64,000 bases of DNA from Synechococcus sp. A10-1-5-1 (GCF_023115425.1 NZ_CP096032.1:2294001-2358000), one strand, 5' to 3'; counted from the first letter of the stretch, positions 9,653 to 18,899 are shown. The notes: generated by a model from the letters alone, not told the origin. Numbers and translations are program-made.

Positions 9653-10636
9653 CTAGTCCGTACTCACCAGTTGCAGTTGGTGGCCGTCTGGATCACGCAC
9701 CTGCAGGCCCCTCCGAAACCCCAAAACAGATGCCTGATCGCTGCTCAGGGTGTGGATACCGCCGGAAACGAGAGACCCGCCGAAAGCTTCGAGGCCTTGG
9801 CTGATTGAATTCAGATCAGAGACTTGCAGGCGGATTTGCCAGTGGGCGATGTCCGCTGCTGATTGATCCGCCGGGATGGGCCGGCCCCCGGTGGGCTCGA
9901 TGTAGTTCAGGCATTCGATGCCCGCTCCCCTTGGGCAGCGGTGGGCACTGATGTGGACCTGCGTTCCCTCCAGGCCATCGAGCTGGTCCTGCTCCAGACC
10001 ATGGTTGACTCCATCGCCCCCGAAGCGCAGTCCGAGCAGTTCCCCGTAGAACGCCGCACTGCGGTCGGTATTGGCGTTGGCGATGGCGCTGTGATCAATG
10101 CCCAGGAAGGTTCTCCCCGGGTGGTCTGGATGCCAGCGGGCATCCCCTTTGCCCTTGGGGAACTGCAGCAGCTCGAGGCAGTGCCCTTCCGGGTCATGGA
10201 ATTTGTAGGCCTGAATTCCGGCCGCTGCCTGGTTCCATGCGGGCAGGGTTTGCGGGGCCTTGGAGATGGCCTGCAGCACGCCGGCTTGGACCTTGGCGCT
10301 GATCGGGGCGGCCGCTTGAGCCATGTCGGCGACCACGACGCAGATGTGTTGGAACCAAAGGTCACAACTTCTTGAGTCCTGTGGAATCGGCCGTCCTGGC
10401 CGTAGCTCTGGTCCCAGTTTCAGTACCTCAGTTAATTCAAGTTGCTCCTCGCCCAGTTGCAGGCGATGCAGACGCAAGCGGCTGCCGGCTAAGCCGATCA
10501 GTTCTGCATAGGGACCGCCATGGATCTCAACCGACTCCACTCGGCGGCAGCCCAGATGCTGTTCGTAAAAGTGAGCCAGGGTTTCAGCATCGCTGCAGCT
10601 GAAGCCGACGTTGGCGACCTGGGGGAGAGTGCTCAT
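9653..10636 (-). CDS. Double-domain VOC (glyoxalase/dioxygenase fold) protein
   Basis: 327 residues made of two vicinal-oxygen-chelate units. Unit 1 starts VGFSCSDAETLAHFYEQHLG, unit 2 (about residue 180) reads DHSAIANANTDRSAAFYGELLGL. Each has the beta-alpha-beta-beta-beta pattern, with late EGHCLELLQF and DGHQLQLVS strands bearing candidate metal-binding Glu/His. Such proteins act as glyoxalases, epimerases or ring-cleaving dioxygenases; the reaction here is unknown. Last gene of the reverse operon starting at the cupin; it overlaps the upstream gene by 4 bases. Confidence 0.8.
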   Translation of the reverse strand: MSTLPQVANVGFSCSDAETLAHFYEQHLGCRRVESVEIHGGPYAELIGLAGSRLRLHRLQLGEEQLELTEVLKLGPELRPGRPIPQDSRSCDLWFQHICVVVADMAQAAAPISAKVQAGVLQAISKAPQTLPAWNQAAAGIQAYKFHDPEGHCLELLQFPKGKGDARWHPDHPGRTFLGIDHSAIANANTDRSAAFYGELLGLRFGGDGVNHGLEQDQLDGLEGTQVHISAHRCPRGAGIECLNYIEPTGGRPIPADQSAADIAHWQIRLQVSDLNSISQGLEAFGGSLVSGGIHTLSSDQASVLGFRRGLQVRDPDGHQLQLVSTD

Positions 10637-11058
10637 GCTGTCTCCCCAAGGGCCGAGGCCGCCGATGCAGCAATCGCTGCATCGAGATCGGGCGTCATGC
10701 CTGAGACCCCGATGGCACCGATGCAGAGCCCTTGAACCAGCAGGGGAAGACCACCGCCCATGGCGACGGCTGACTCTTTGAAGACTCCCGCCAGCTGCAG
10801 GAGTGCAGGCCGATGGCCGTTGATGGCTGCTTCTTGATCGGCTGTTGGTTTGCCGTTGAGGGCGGCCATGCGTGCTTTGGCCATGGCGACCGAGGCGCTG
10901 GAGGGACTGGCTCCATCGAGGCGGATCAGGAGGAGAGGGTGGCCGCCGGCATCGCAGATCGCCAGGCTCACCGTGGCCTGATGTTGGATGGCCATCGTCT
11001 CGGCTACCGCGGCGATGCGGCGGCAGTCAGCAAGCTCCAGGGTGGGGACAATACGCAT
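10633..11058 (-). CDS. GlcG/HbpS-like (heme-degrading domain) protein
   Basis: 141 residues matching the GlcG/HbpS family: an early alpha helix (AVAETMAIQHQATVSLAICDAGGH), then LLIRLDGASPSSASVAMAKARMA and the closing GGLPLLVQGLCIGAIGVSGMTPDLD. HbpS members bind heme; GlcG members sit near glycolate or sugar-acid oxidation genes, which fits this operon. Function unassigned. Six bases separate it from the Nif11-like gene before it, and it overlaps the VOC gene after it. Confidence 0.82.
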   Translation of the reverse strand: MRIVPTLELADCRRIAAVAETMAIQHQATVSLAICDAGGHPLLLIRLDGASPSSASVAMAKARMAALNGKPTADQEAAINGHRPALLQLAGVFKESAVAMGGGLPLLVQGLCIGAIGVSGMTPDLDAAIAASAASALGETA

Positions 11059-11064
11059 GGCTCC

Positions 11065-11322
11065 TTACCTCCAGACAATCCTCATGAGCCAGAGGTGTCC
11101 TTCGAGTTCCACCCCAGCTGCCGCTGCTTCGAGATCATCCCGGCTCAGACGCAGGGTGGCTTCGGCCTGGTGCTTCACCAGATCCACGCCGCTGAATTGG
11201 AACCCCTGCTGGGCCCCGAGTTCGGCGATGGCATCGAGGTTCTGGCAGCTGCTCAAGCGCTCCAGCAAGGCGGGATCGCCTTTCGCTGTTTGGAGGAAGG
11301 TCTCAAGTTGGGGATTGGCCAT
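11065..11322 (-). CDS. Nif11-domain protein
   Basis: 85 residues with the Nif11 pattern: an N-terminal amphipathic helix (LETFLQTAKGDPALLERL), then DAIAELGAQQGFQFSG and a variable tail. Nif11 domains occur as leader peptides of modified peptides and as stand-alone small proteins of unknown role in picocyanobacteria. No Gly-Gly cleavage site and no maturation genes nearby, so a stand-alone role is more likely. It is embedded in the cupin-to-VOC operon. Confidence 0.75.
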   Translation of the reverse strand: MANPQLETFLQTAKGDPALLERLSSCQNLDAIAELGAQQGFQFSGVDLVKHQAEATLRLSRDDLEAAAAGVELEGHLWLMRIVWR

Positions 11323-11346
11323 TGGTTGCGTTGGAACAGTGGGTCT

Positions 11347-12273
11347 TCAGCGTTGCCAGGTGGCACCGCGCGTTCCCGTGAACAGGCTGTAGATCGCCGT
11401 TGAGGCGCAGATGAAGAGGCGACTACCGAAGCGATCGCCAAAGCAGAGGTTGGAGACCCGCTGGGGGACCAGTACCTTGCCGATCAGTGCTCCGTCGGGG
11501 GCGATGACGTGTACTCCATCAGCTGCACCGCACCAGAGGTTCCCCGCTTCATCGACGCGGAACCCATCAGCCCAGCCAGAGCTGATTTTGTGAAAGACCT
11601 CTCCGCCGCGCAGTGTTTGGCCATCGCCATTGACGGCGAAGCGGCGGATGTATCGGCGTGGCTTGCTGGCACCAGGTGCTCCTGATTCCGCGACATAGAG
11701 CAGCTGCTCATTGGGAGAGAAGGCCAGCCCGTTGGGTCCATCGAAGTCGGTGGCCACCACGGCTGCAACGCCACTCTCTGGATCAAGGCGGTAGAGGGCT
11801 GGGGGCTGCTCGGAGTCTTGACGTCCCCCCTCGTAGTCATTGAGTAAGCCATAGAGCGGATCGCTGAACCAGATGGAGCCGTCGTTTTTCACCACAAGGT
11901 CGTTGGGTGCATTGAGGCGACGGCCCTGGGCTTCTTGGATCAGGGTTGTGGTGCTGCCGTTGTGCTCAAGTCGGGTCAGCGAGCGGCTGCGGTGATGGCA
12001 TTGGATGAGCCGACCCTGGAGATCGCGGGTCTGGCCGTTGGCGAAGTCCGAAGGCTCCAAAAACGTGCTGACCCCATGCTCTTCGCTCCAGCGCAGGGTG
12101 CGGTTATTGGGAATGTCATTGAACAGAAGGCAGCGCTGATCTCCAAACCACACCGGGCCCTCAACCCAGCGGAAGCCAGCCGCGAGCTGCTCCAGTTCAG
12201 CGTTGAAGAGCACCAGCTCCTCAAATCGAGGGTCATAGGCCTCAGTCCAGTGACTGGGTTTTGAGGTCGGCAT
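11347..12273 (-). CDS. SMP-30/gluconolactonase/LRE family protein
   Basis: 308-residue six-bladed beta-propeller lactonase. Metal-site positions of the family are visible: Glu in WVEGPVWF, Asn in NAPNDLVV and Asp in WADGFRVDEAGNLW. Members hydrolyse sugar lactones such as gluconolactone; the glucose-dehydrogenase-like SDR and the GMC oxidases nearby would make such lactones. Cytoplasmic, no signal peptide. It lies 12 bases after the cupin gene and 24 bases before the Nif11 gene in one operon. Confidence 0.87.
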   Translation of the reverse strand: MPTSKPSHWTEAYDPRFEELVLFNAELEQLAAGFRWVEGPVWFGDQRCLLFNDIPNNRTLRWSEEHGVSTFLEPSDFANGQTRDLQGRLIQCHHRSRSLTRLEHNGSTTTLIQEAQGRRLNAPNDLVVKNDGSIWFSDPLYGLLNDYEGGRQDSEQPPALYRLDPESGVAAVVATDFDGPNGLAFSPNEQLLYVAESGAPGASKPRRYIRRFAVNGDGQTLRGGEVFHKISSGWADGFRVDEAGNLWCGAADGVHVIAPDGALIGKVLVPQRVSNLCFGDRFGSRLFICASTAIYSLFTGTRGATWQR

Positions 12274-12285
12274 GCCTCTGGGGGG

Positions 12286-12723
12286 TTACTGCGCTGGGAT
12301 CGGCGGCAAGGGGACGCCAGGCCCTAACTGGATGAGTAGCAGCACCGCTGGAGAGTCGCCAACAGTCCAGGAGCGGTGGCCCCGTTGGCCATTCCGCTCC
12401 TTGGTGTGTTGATCTGCTCCGAAGGAGACCATCCCAGGACCCATCTCAACCTTTTGACCGTCCATGGTCTCGACTCCCCAGCGTCCTTGAAGGGGGACGA
12501 TCCACTGCGGTGCTGGATTTTCATGCCAATCCCCCTCCCAGCCAGGAGGAAGCACTGTGAACAGCTGTGTCATCGCACCGCTGGTGCGTTCGCCGATCCA
12601 TTGGGGACTTGCACCCCTGCTGATCACATTCATCTCAAGGCCTTGAACGAGACCTTGGCTTTGGTGGCTCATGCCCTGCGAATCAGTCCAGACATGCCAG
12701 TAGGGAATGGATGGTTGCTGCAC
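12286..12723 (-). CDS. Cupin-fold protein
   Basis: 145-residue single-domain cupin. The first motif region is GWEGDWHENPAPQWIVPLQG and the second is MGPGMVSFGADQHT...GHRSW, with candidate metal-binding histidines. First gene of the five-gene reverse operon (cupin, lactonase, Nif11, GlcG-like, VOC). May bind or isomerise a small carbohydrate; no specific activity can be assigned. Confidence 0.72.
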   Translation of the reverse strand: MQQPSIPYWHVWTDSQGMSHQSQGLVQGLEMNVISRGASPQWIGERTSGAMTQLFTVLPPGWEGDWHENPAPQWIVPLQGRWGVETMDGQKVEMGPGMVSFGADQHTKERNGQRGHRSWTVGDSPAVLLLIQLGPGVPLPPIPAQ

Positions 12724-12861
12724 CGTGCCGCCGGGTTGTGCTCATTTCAAAACTAGTAACGCTGCGTCCTTTGTCATCACCTCACAGGACTGTTGCAGTC
12801 TGCGGCGCGAATCAAGCTCGATCACTAGCTTTTTCGTAGTCCGGTAGTTCCTTTGAGTGTC

Positions 12862-13668
12862 ATGGCCAACGCAAACCCACGGGCACTTGAAACCCTTTCC
12901 AATTTCCTTCAAGGAAAGGTGATTATTGTGACGGGCGGAAATAGCGGAATTGGTAAATCGATTGTCGAAACGGTGGCCCGGCTTGGCGCCAAGGTCGTCA
13001 TCGATTACCGCTCCCATCCTGAGGCTACGGAAGAGTTGGAGGCGGAAATTGGCGAGCTGGGTGGCTGTTCCTATGGGGTTCAAGCTGATGTGGGCAAGTT
13101 GGAGGATCTGCAGCGCTTGATCCAAGCGGCTGTGGAGCGCTATGGCCGCATCGATGTCATGGTCAACAACGCTGGGATCGAGACCCGTACATCGATCCTG
13201 GACACCACTCCAGAGGATTTCGACAAGGTCCTCAATGTCAATCTGCGTGGGGTGTTCTTCGCCACGCAGTACGCCGCCAAGCAGATGATTGCTCAGGGCA
13301 GCGGCGGGCGAGTGATCAACATCTCCTCGGTGCATGAGGACTGGCCGATGCCCAACAACACCCCCTATTGCGTGGCCAAGGGTGGTGTGCGGATGTTGAC
13401 CCGAACCGCTGGCGTGGAGCTGGCCTCCAAAGGTGTCACGATCGTGAATGTGGGTCCGGGCGCTGTGGCGACGCCGATCAACGACTCGACGATGAACAAC
13501 CCGGAGTTGCTCGCGAAGCTCAATGCCGCGATCCCGATGGGGCGGATGGCCCAGCCCGATGAAATTGCCAAGGTGGTGGCCTTCTTGGCGAGTGATGCCG
13601 CCAGTTACATCACGGCCACCAGCATTTTTGCCGATGGCGGAATCATGCAGAGCAGCCCTGGTCTGTAA
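12862..13668 (+). CDS. SDR-family glucose 1-dehydrogenase-like oxidoreductase
   Basis: Classical short-chain dehydrogenase. The cofactor site TGGNSGIGKS lies near residue 25, followed by NNAG, catalytic Ser in INISSVHEDW, YCVAK (Tyr-x3-Lys) and the C-terminal FADGG. Closest family type is glucose 1-dehydrogenase, oxidising glucose to gluconolactone with NAD(P). ATG 12862 is preferred over an upstream TTG at 12853. It is divergent from the lactonase-containing operon, so product and next enzyme are neighbours. Confidence 0.87.
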   Translation: MANANPRALETLSNFLQGKVIIVTGGNSGIGKSIVETVARLGAKVVIDYRSHPEATEELEAEIGELGGCSYGVQADVGKLEDLQRLIQAAVERYGRIDVMVNNAGIETRTSILDTTPEDFDKVLNVNLRGVFFATQYAAKQMIAQGSGGRVINISSVHEDWPMPNNTPYCVAKGGVRMLTRTAGVELASKGVTIVNVGPGAVATPINDSTMNNPELLAKLNAAIPMGRMAQPDEIAKVVAFLASDAASYITATSIFADGGIMQSSPGL

Positions 13669-13842
13669 GCGGTGGTTGCTTTTGAAGTGATCTCACCATT
13701 CAGGTGTGAGCCAACCTGTTCATCATCAACGCTCAGCGCTATGTCGCGATTTGGATTGGTTTGATTTTTGAGCCGGTGCATTGCCTTGCCGTGATCTGAT
13801 TCGATTTCAGCGGCATCATGGGCTCGGTTTGAGAGCACGGCA

Positions 13843-15150
13843 GTGGTTCTGCGCACCCGCGAGTTGATCCGCAACCTGTTGCAGTTGTCCCTGTTGGGTG
13901 TGCTGGTGGGTGTGGCCTGCTGGCCGTTCAACATGCTCGACCGCTGGCAGGACCAGCTGCTCAACCTGCTGCCAGCCTTTAGCGGCGAGGAGTGGACGCC
14001 CGCGGCGTTGGCATTGGCCTGCTCACCGCTCGTGGTCGTGCCCGTGCTGCTGCTCTTGCAACGGGGGATTTGGTCGCGGGGAGCCGGCTCTGGCATTCCG
14101 CAAACCATGACCAGCATTGAGCATCCCGCTCAGGCGTCCGCCCTGCTCGGTTGGGCGCCCAGCCTGCAGCGCTTGGCGCTTTGGGGGATCGCCAGCTTGG
14201 CCTTGTTGCCGATTGGCCGGGAGGGACCGGTGGTGCAGGTTGGCGCCTCCGCGGCTCATTTTCTGCGTAAGCGTTTCCCCAATTGGTTCTATGGCTTGGG
14301 GCAGGCCGAGCTTTTAGCTGTGGCCGGTGGCGCTGGTTTGGCCGGTGGTTTCGATACGCCGCTCTTGGGGGTGGTGTTTGTCGTCGAGGAGTTCATCAGT
14401 GCGTTCTCCTCCACCTTGATCTGGCCGGCCATGGTCGTTAGTGGCATGGCCGCCTCCTTCAGCAACCTGGCCGGTCAGCCGATGTTTGCCCTGGGCACCG
14501 TCGGGGTGGAGCCGATGGAATTGGCCCAGGTGCTTTGGGCTCTTCCCGTCGGCCTGCTGGGTGGTCTGGTGGGAGCAGCCTTTGCCCGCTTGCTCTTGGC
14601 TGGTACGCGCCGCGGTGTGGGGTTGGCTCGCCGTTATCCGATTCGTCTGGGCCTTGGGGTCGGTGCCTGCCTCAGTGTCTTCCTGTTGGTGAGTGGCGGA
14701 ACCGGCGGCGGAGACGGGGAGTTGCTGATGGGCCGCCTGCTGTTTGGTTCATCCAATGGCGTTGAGCTGCCCCACGGGTTGTGGACCGATCTGATGACAC
14801 TCCTCTTCCGAGTGATTGGACCGGTTTTGGCCCTCTCCACAGGGATTCCCGGCGGATTGATTGACCCCTCATTCACCTTTGGTGCGGTGATGGGCCAGGT
14901 GATTGCAGATCTCGCCGGTTTGCCCCAGCTCTTTTTGGCCTTGGGCATGGTCGCTGGGCTTTCCGGTGCGACCCAGCTACCGGTGATGTCGGTCCTCTTT
15001 GGTATTCGCTTGGCGGGCGATCAGCAATTGCTGCCGGGTCTGCTGGTGGCTTGCGTCTTGGCGGCCTATGTGAGCCGTCAGTTCGTCACCAAGCCGATCT
15101 ACCACGCGCTGCATGCTCTCTCCGGGGACGCTACGAAGACGTCTCCGTAA
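13843..15150 (+). CDS. ClC-family chloride channel/antiporter
   Basis: 435 residues with the repeated ClC helix pattern. Ion-pathway motifs are GSGIPQ (residue about 83), GREGPVVQVGASAAH (about 125) and the later GIPGGLIDPSFTFGAVMGQ. The E of GREGP is the gating glutamate that in antiporters couples Cl- to H+. It lacks a C-terminal CBS domain. GTG start; convergent with the NADH dehydrogenase gene with a 20-base overlap. Confidence 0.9.
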   Translation: MVLRTRELIRNLLQLSLLGVLVGVACWPFNMLDRWQDQLLNLLPAFSGEEWTPAALALACSPLVVVPVLLLLQRGIWSRGAGSGIPQTMTSIEHPAQASALLGWAPSLQRLALWGIASLALLPIGREGPVVQVGASAAHFLRKRFPNWFYGLGQAELLAVAGGAGLAGGFDTPLLGVVFVVEEFISAFSSTLIWPAMVVSGMAASFSNLAGQPMFALGTVGVEPMELAQVLWALPVGLLGGLVGAAFARLLLAGTRRGVGLARRYPIRLGLGVGACLSVFLLVSGGTGGGDGELLMGRLLFGSSNGVELPHGLWTDLMTLLFRVIGPVLALSTGIPGGLIDPSFTFGAVMGQVIADLAGLPQLFLALGMVAGLSGATQLPVMSVLFGIRLAGDQQLLPGLLVACVLAAYVSRQFVTKPIYHALHALSGDATKTSP

Positions 15151-16453
15151 TCACCAGGGCTGAGCGCTCCCGGGTGGCAATCATCCAGAGCCATTTCGTC
15201 AGCAACGTCAACCGGCTTTCGTTCGCAGGCATGAAGGCCAAATGGGCGAAGCCCCAGAGGATCCAGCCCAGGGTGCCGCTGAGCTTCAGGCCCCTCAGGT
15301 TGGCCACGGCAAAGAGCGGACCGACCACCGCCATGCTGCCGAAGTCAGTGAATTGGAAGGCAGGATTGGCTTGGCTTTGGCACTGGGCCAGGATGTCCTT
15401 GGCCACCCAGCCCCCCATCTGCACCGCCGGACCAGCCATGCCGGGGAGGGGTTTGCCATCGCGGGTGTGGCTGTAGCTGCAGAGGTCCCCAATGACGCGG
15501 ATCTCGCCGTGGCCCTTGATTGAAAAATCGGGCTCCACCACCACGCGGCCGCCCCGGTCCACCTCGCAGCCAGTGCGTTCGGCCAGCAGCTTCCCGAGGG
15601 GGGAGGCGGCGACACCGGCGGTCCAACAGATCGTGCTGGCCTCCAGGCTGACTTCGCCATTGGGCGTTGTGACCACGACCTTGCCGTCGCTGATGTCCTT
15701 GACACGGCCCCCCAGCAGGAGCTCCACGCCTTTGGCTTTGAGGTGGTCTCCAGCCGATTGTGAGAGCTGGGGATCCATCGCCCGCAGGACGCGATCACCG
15801 GGATCCACCAGGGTCACCTTGCAGTGGGTGGGATCGATCTGCATGAAGTCCCGCTCGAGGGTGTGCCGCATCAGATCGTTGAGGGATGCCGCCAGCTCAC
15901 AGCCGGTCGGCCCACCGCCGATGACGACGACGGACTGCAGCCACTTGCGCCGTTCCAGGTCAGGGGTTTGCTCGGCTTCCTCCAGGGACTTGAGGACCTG
16001 GCGCCGGATGGCGTAGGCATCCTCCAGGGTCTTCATGGGAATGGCTTCACTGCGCCATTCGTCATGGCCGAAGTAGCTGCTGGTGGCCCCGGCCGCGAGC
16101 ACGAGGTGGTCGTACCTGTAGCGGCGGTTGTTGAAGACCACCTCCTTCTCATCGGTATTGATGTCCTCCACTTCCCCCATCAGGATTTGGATGTTTTCGG
16201 ACTCGCCCAACATCACGCGCAGGGGGGAGGCGACATCGGTCTGGGAGACCAACCCGGAGGCCACTTGATAGAGCAGCGGCTGGAAGAGGTTGAAGTTGCG
16301 CCTGTCGATCAGGGTGACGCGAACGGTCTTTCCCGCCAGCACGTGGGCCGCCCGTAGACCGGCGAATCCGCCTCCGACGATCACCACATGGGGTGCTGTT
16401 CGCAGCAGTTCAGACGGTGGGGTTAGCTCGAGAAAGAAACGTTCGGGAGCCAT
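15131..16453 (-). CDS. Type II NAD(P)H dehydrogenase (NDH-2)
   Basis: 440-residue two-dinucleotide-fold flavoprotein. The FAD fold is VIVGGGFAGLRAAHVL, the NAD(P)H fold is VVVIGGGPTGCELAASL near residue 175, and the quinone/FAD-proximal motif reads IRVIGDLCSY...MAGPAVQMG. It passes electrons from NAD(P)H to the quinone pool without proton pumping and sits at the membrane surface by its amphipathic C-terminus. A redox-sensing role is proposed for cyanobacterial NDH-2. Single-gene unit on the reverse strand. Confidence 0.9.
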   Translation of the reverse strand: MAPERFFLELTPPSELLRTAPHVVIVGGGFAGLRAAHVLAGKTVRVTLIDRRNFNLFQPLLYQVASGLVSQTDVASPLRVMLGESENIQILMGEVEDINTDEKEVVFNNRRYRYDHLVLAAGATSSYFGHDEWRSEAIPMKTLEDAYAIRRQVLKSLEEAEQTPDLERRKWLQSVVVIGGGPTGCELAASLNDLMRHTLERDFMQIDPTHCKVTLVDPGDRVLRAMDPQLSQSAGDHLKAKGVELLLGGRVKDISDGKVVVTTPNGEVSLEASTICWTAGVAASPLGKLLAERTGCEVDRGGRVVVEPDFSIKGHGEIRVIGDLCSYSHTRDGKPLPGMAGPAVQMGGWVAKDILAQCQSQANPAFQFTDFGSMAVVGPLFAVANLRGLKLSGTLGWILWGFAHLAFMPANESRLTLLTKWLWMIATRERSALVITETSS

Positions 16454-16501
16454 CGGCCAGCGGGTGCTGATTTCAAGCTATCCACGGTTTTCAAAGCTGG
16501 C

Positions 16502-16867
16502 CTAGAGCCCCAGCCGCACTTTCACGGAGCCTTCCGGTTTGACCTGAACCTCCATCGGTTGGTCTTCGCCCACCCTGACCTGCATGGGTTTCTTCTCACT
16601 GACCTCAACCCGGATGGGTTTGGGGTGGCTCATCTTCAGCTGAATCGGTGCGGCTTCTGTCATCCGAACCTGCACCGGTTGCTGCATCAGCAGCTCGTGT
16701 TGCATCGTCCCGCCCACCGCTAAGGGATTGTCAAAGTTCACCTGCAGCCGCAGCTGAATCGGATGCTTGCTGCTCCGAGCGAGCAGGACAAAAACCATGG
16801 CTCCAAGCAGGAGCACGGTGACAGGCCAACGCAGATCCAACAAACGCTTGTCCATCGCGTCAGTCAA
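16502..16867 (-). CDS. Membrane-anchored protein with short beta-type repeats, function unknown
   Basis: 121 residues. One N-terminal membrane helix (LRWPVTVLLLGAMVFVLLA) is followed by about six imperfect repeats of 11-12 residues built around P-(I/V/M)-x-(V/L)-x-(V/M), for example PVQVRM, PIQLKM, PIRVEV, PMQVRV, PMEVQV. Alternating hydrophobic residues predict short beta strands of a coil or solenoid outside the membrane. Not recognised as a known family. Confidence 0.7.
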   Translation of the reverse strand: MTDAMDKRLLDLRWPVTVLLLGAMVFVLLARSSKHPIQLRLQVNFDNPLAVGGTMQHELLMQQPVQVRMTEAAPIQLKMSHPKPIRVEVSEKKPMQVRVGEDQPMEVQVKPEGSVKVRLGL

Positions 16868-17126
16868 GCGCGCTCTGAAGGATTAGTGCTCAACGTCGTC
16901 CCAATAAGTCATCCCAACTGGGTGCACTGCTGCTGGATGGAGGTGAGAGGGGTCTCTTCTGATGAAGAGCGCGCTCGCCGTTTTGGTGTGGTTGGTTGGC
17001 CTGTTTAGGTGCGGTTGTTTGTTCTTTGAGTTGGGGCATGGAATCAAACCGGAATGGGATATCAATTCACGCAGCAGTTGCTGTGGCCGCAAGATAGTTC
17101 GGATTGTTTGACTGGACCAGCTGCTG

Positions 17127-17804
17127 ATGACAACCCAGCCTGTCGTCATCCTGGGCGGATTTTTGATTGGTGTTGAGGCCTATGAGCCGATGCGCTGTTG
17201 GCTTGAGGATTCCCTACAGCAGCCTGTTGTTGTCGTTCCTGCGACGCGGCTGGATTGGTTGTTGACGGCAACAAGCTGGGGTTGGCGTCGTCTGCTGGAT
17301 CGCACGGCTGCCCTGGTGGAGACCGCGGCTGGGCAATCCACCACGGGCAAGGTGACTTTGATTGGCCATAGCTCGGGCGGGGTGATGTTGCGCCTGCTGC
17401 TTAGCTCAGATCCCTGGATGGGACGCTGCTATGGCGCCCAGCGTTGGGTCGATCGCCTTTACACCTTGGGCAGTCCCCACACGGCGCTTCGGGCCACGGC
17501 GATGCGCGCCTTTGTGGATCAGCGCTGGCCGGGAGCCTTCTTTGCTCCGGCCGTTGACTACGTCGCCGTGGCGGGGGAGTTGGCCTTGGAGGAGGGCTTC
17601 GACTTGAGCCGTCGGGTGGCCAAGCGCTCGTACACCGCCATCAGTGGCAAACCGGAGGCCCCTGGGGACGGCTTGGTTCCGGTCGGTTCAGCTTGCTTGG
17701 ACGGATCTCAACAGCTGGTCTTGCCGGGAGTGGCCCATGGCGGAGCCTTTGGACCGCGGTGGTACGGCACTCCAGAGGTGGTGGAGCGCTGGTGGAGGGG
17801 TTGA
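17127..17804 (+). CDS. Lipase-like alpha/beta hydrolase
   Basis: 225-residue alpha/beta hydrolase. It begins PVVILGGFLIG and has the nucleophile elbow GHSSGG near residue 82, a late Asp region (GDGLVPVGSA) and a terminal His (GVAHGGAFG), together a plausible catalytic triad. It resembles the cyanobacterial lipase/PGAP1-like esterase group. No signal peptide. Substrate unknown. Followed by a 234-base gap before the phosphatase gene in which I see no gene. Confidence 0.78.
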   Translation: MTTQPVVILGGFLIGVEAYEPMRCWLEDSLQQPVVVVPATRLDWLLTATSWGWRRLLDRTAALVETAAGQSTTGKVTLIGHSSGGVMLRLLLSSDPWMGRCYGAQRWVDRLYTLGSPHTALRATAMRAFVDQRWPGAFFAPAVDYVAVAGELALEEGFDLSRRVAKRSYTAISGKPEAPGDGLVPVGSACLDGSQQLVLPGVAHGGAFGPRWYGTPEVVERWWRG

Positions 17805-18038
17805 TCCAGCTGGATCAATTCATAGGACCAATGACAACTGAGGGCGGCCAAGAGGCTTTGGCGATCTCCAAAGATCCGGAGCATGTTCGTTGCGTCGCTC
17901 CGCCAAGGCTGGGCCCAGCTGAGGAAGGCGCTGCGGCAAAGGATGCGACCGGGTGCGCCAAAAAGCACAGCTAGCGGTAGCGGTAGCGGCCGGCGGCCTG
18001 ATTGCGTCAACCTGGGTGGACCTTGCCCGATCGAAGCG

Positions 18039-18899
18039 ATGCACCGTCGCGCGCTGCTGCTGCTCTTGGCTGGAGCGGCCACGACCACCGTTGCGGTTGG
18101 ACACAGTTGGGCCCAGGTGGCGACCCCGCCCCCCCTGAGTACGACCCGCTTCTTAGCGGTGGGTGATGTCGGCAGTGGCAATGTCCACCAGCGGGCCGTG
18201 GGCACTCAGATGGCTGCGGTTCATCGCCGCAAGCCCGTCGACCTGGTGCTGCTGGCGGGGGACAACATCTACCCCTCAGGAGACATTCGCAAGGTTCAGT
18301 CCACCTTCTTGCGCCCGTACGCCGCGTTGCTGGAGGCCCAGGTGCCCTTCCATGCGGTCTTGGGGAACCACGACATCCGCACTGCTAACGGCAATCCCCA
18401 GGTGGCCTACAAGCCCTACGGCATGAAGGGGCGCTTCTACAGCGTCCGCCGCGGCGAGGTCGAATTTTTCATGCTGGACACCAACGGCAATGCCCCCTGG
18501 ACGTCCCAGTTGTCCTGGCTGCGTTCGGCCCTAGCCAAGAGCAACGCCCCCTGGAAAGTGGTGGTGGGGCATCACCCGATTTACTCCTCGGGTCTCTACG
18601 GCAACAACCCGGGACTGCGGGGCAAGTTGAGCTCCTTGATGCAGCGCCATGGGGTGCAGCTCTACATCAATGGCCATGAACACCACTACGAGCGCAGCAA
18701 GCCGATCGAGGGCATCACCTATTTGATCGTCGGCGGTGGCGGCGCTTATCTCCGCCCGGTGATTGCCACACCCCAATCTGCCAAGGCGGTCAGTGTCTAC
18801 AGCTTCGCGGAGTTGGAGGCGGGGCCCGACAGCTTGACCATCCGGGGCTGGGACCGCGACGGCAAGCTGATCGACCAGGGCGTGATTGCCCGGCGTTAA
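18039..18899 (+). CDS. Secreted metallophosphoesterase (purple-acid-phosphatase-like)
   Basis: 286 residues from ATG 18039, chosen because MHRRALLLLLAGA starts a clear signal peptide ending near SWAQVA; the frame stays open to 17883. The dimetal motifs occur in order: GDVGSG, LLAGDNIYP, LGNHD, VVVGHHPIYS and NGHEHHYE. This is the calcineurin-like fold of tartrate-resistant/purple acid phosphatases, acting on phosphate esters in the periplasm. Converges on futB with a 4-base overlap. Confidence 0.85.
   Translation: MHRRALLLLLAGAATTTVAVGHSWAQVATPPPLSTTRFLAVGDVGSGNVHQRAVGTQMAAVHRRKPVDLVLLAGDNIYPSGDIRKVQSTFLRPYAALLEAQVPFHAVLGNHDIRTANGNPQVAYKPYGMKGRFYSVRRGEVEFFMLDTNGNAPWTSQLSWLRSALAKSNAPWKVVVGHHPIYSSGLYGNNPGLRGKLSSLMQRHGVQLYINGHEHHYERSKPIEGITYLIVGGGGAYLRPVIATPQSAKAVSVYSFAELEAGPDSLTIRGWDRDGKLIDQGVIARR

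Noticed and set aside
12742-13335. 197-residue reverse frame opposite the SDR gene
   Set aside because: Antisense to a clear dehydrogenase with intact motifs; shadow of high-GC codon use.
17805-18038. Possible structured RNA or N-terminal extension of the phosphatase
   Set aside because: No recognisable RNA family pattern; the extension would precede a good signal peptide, so the later ATG is preferred.
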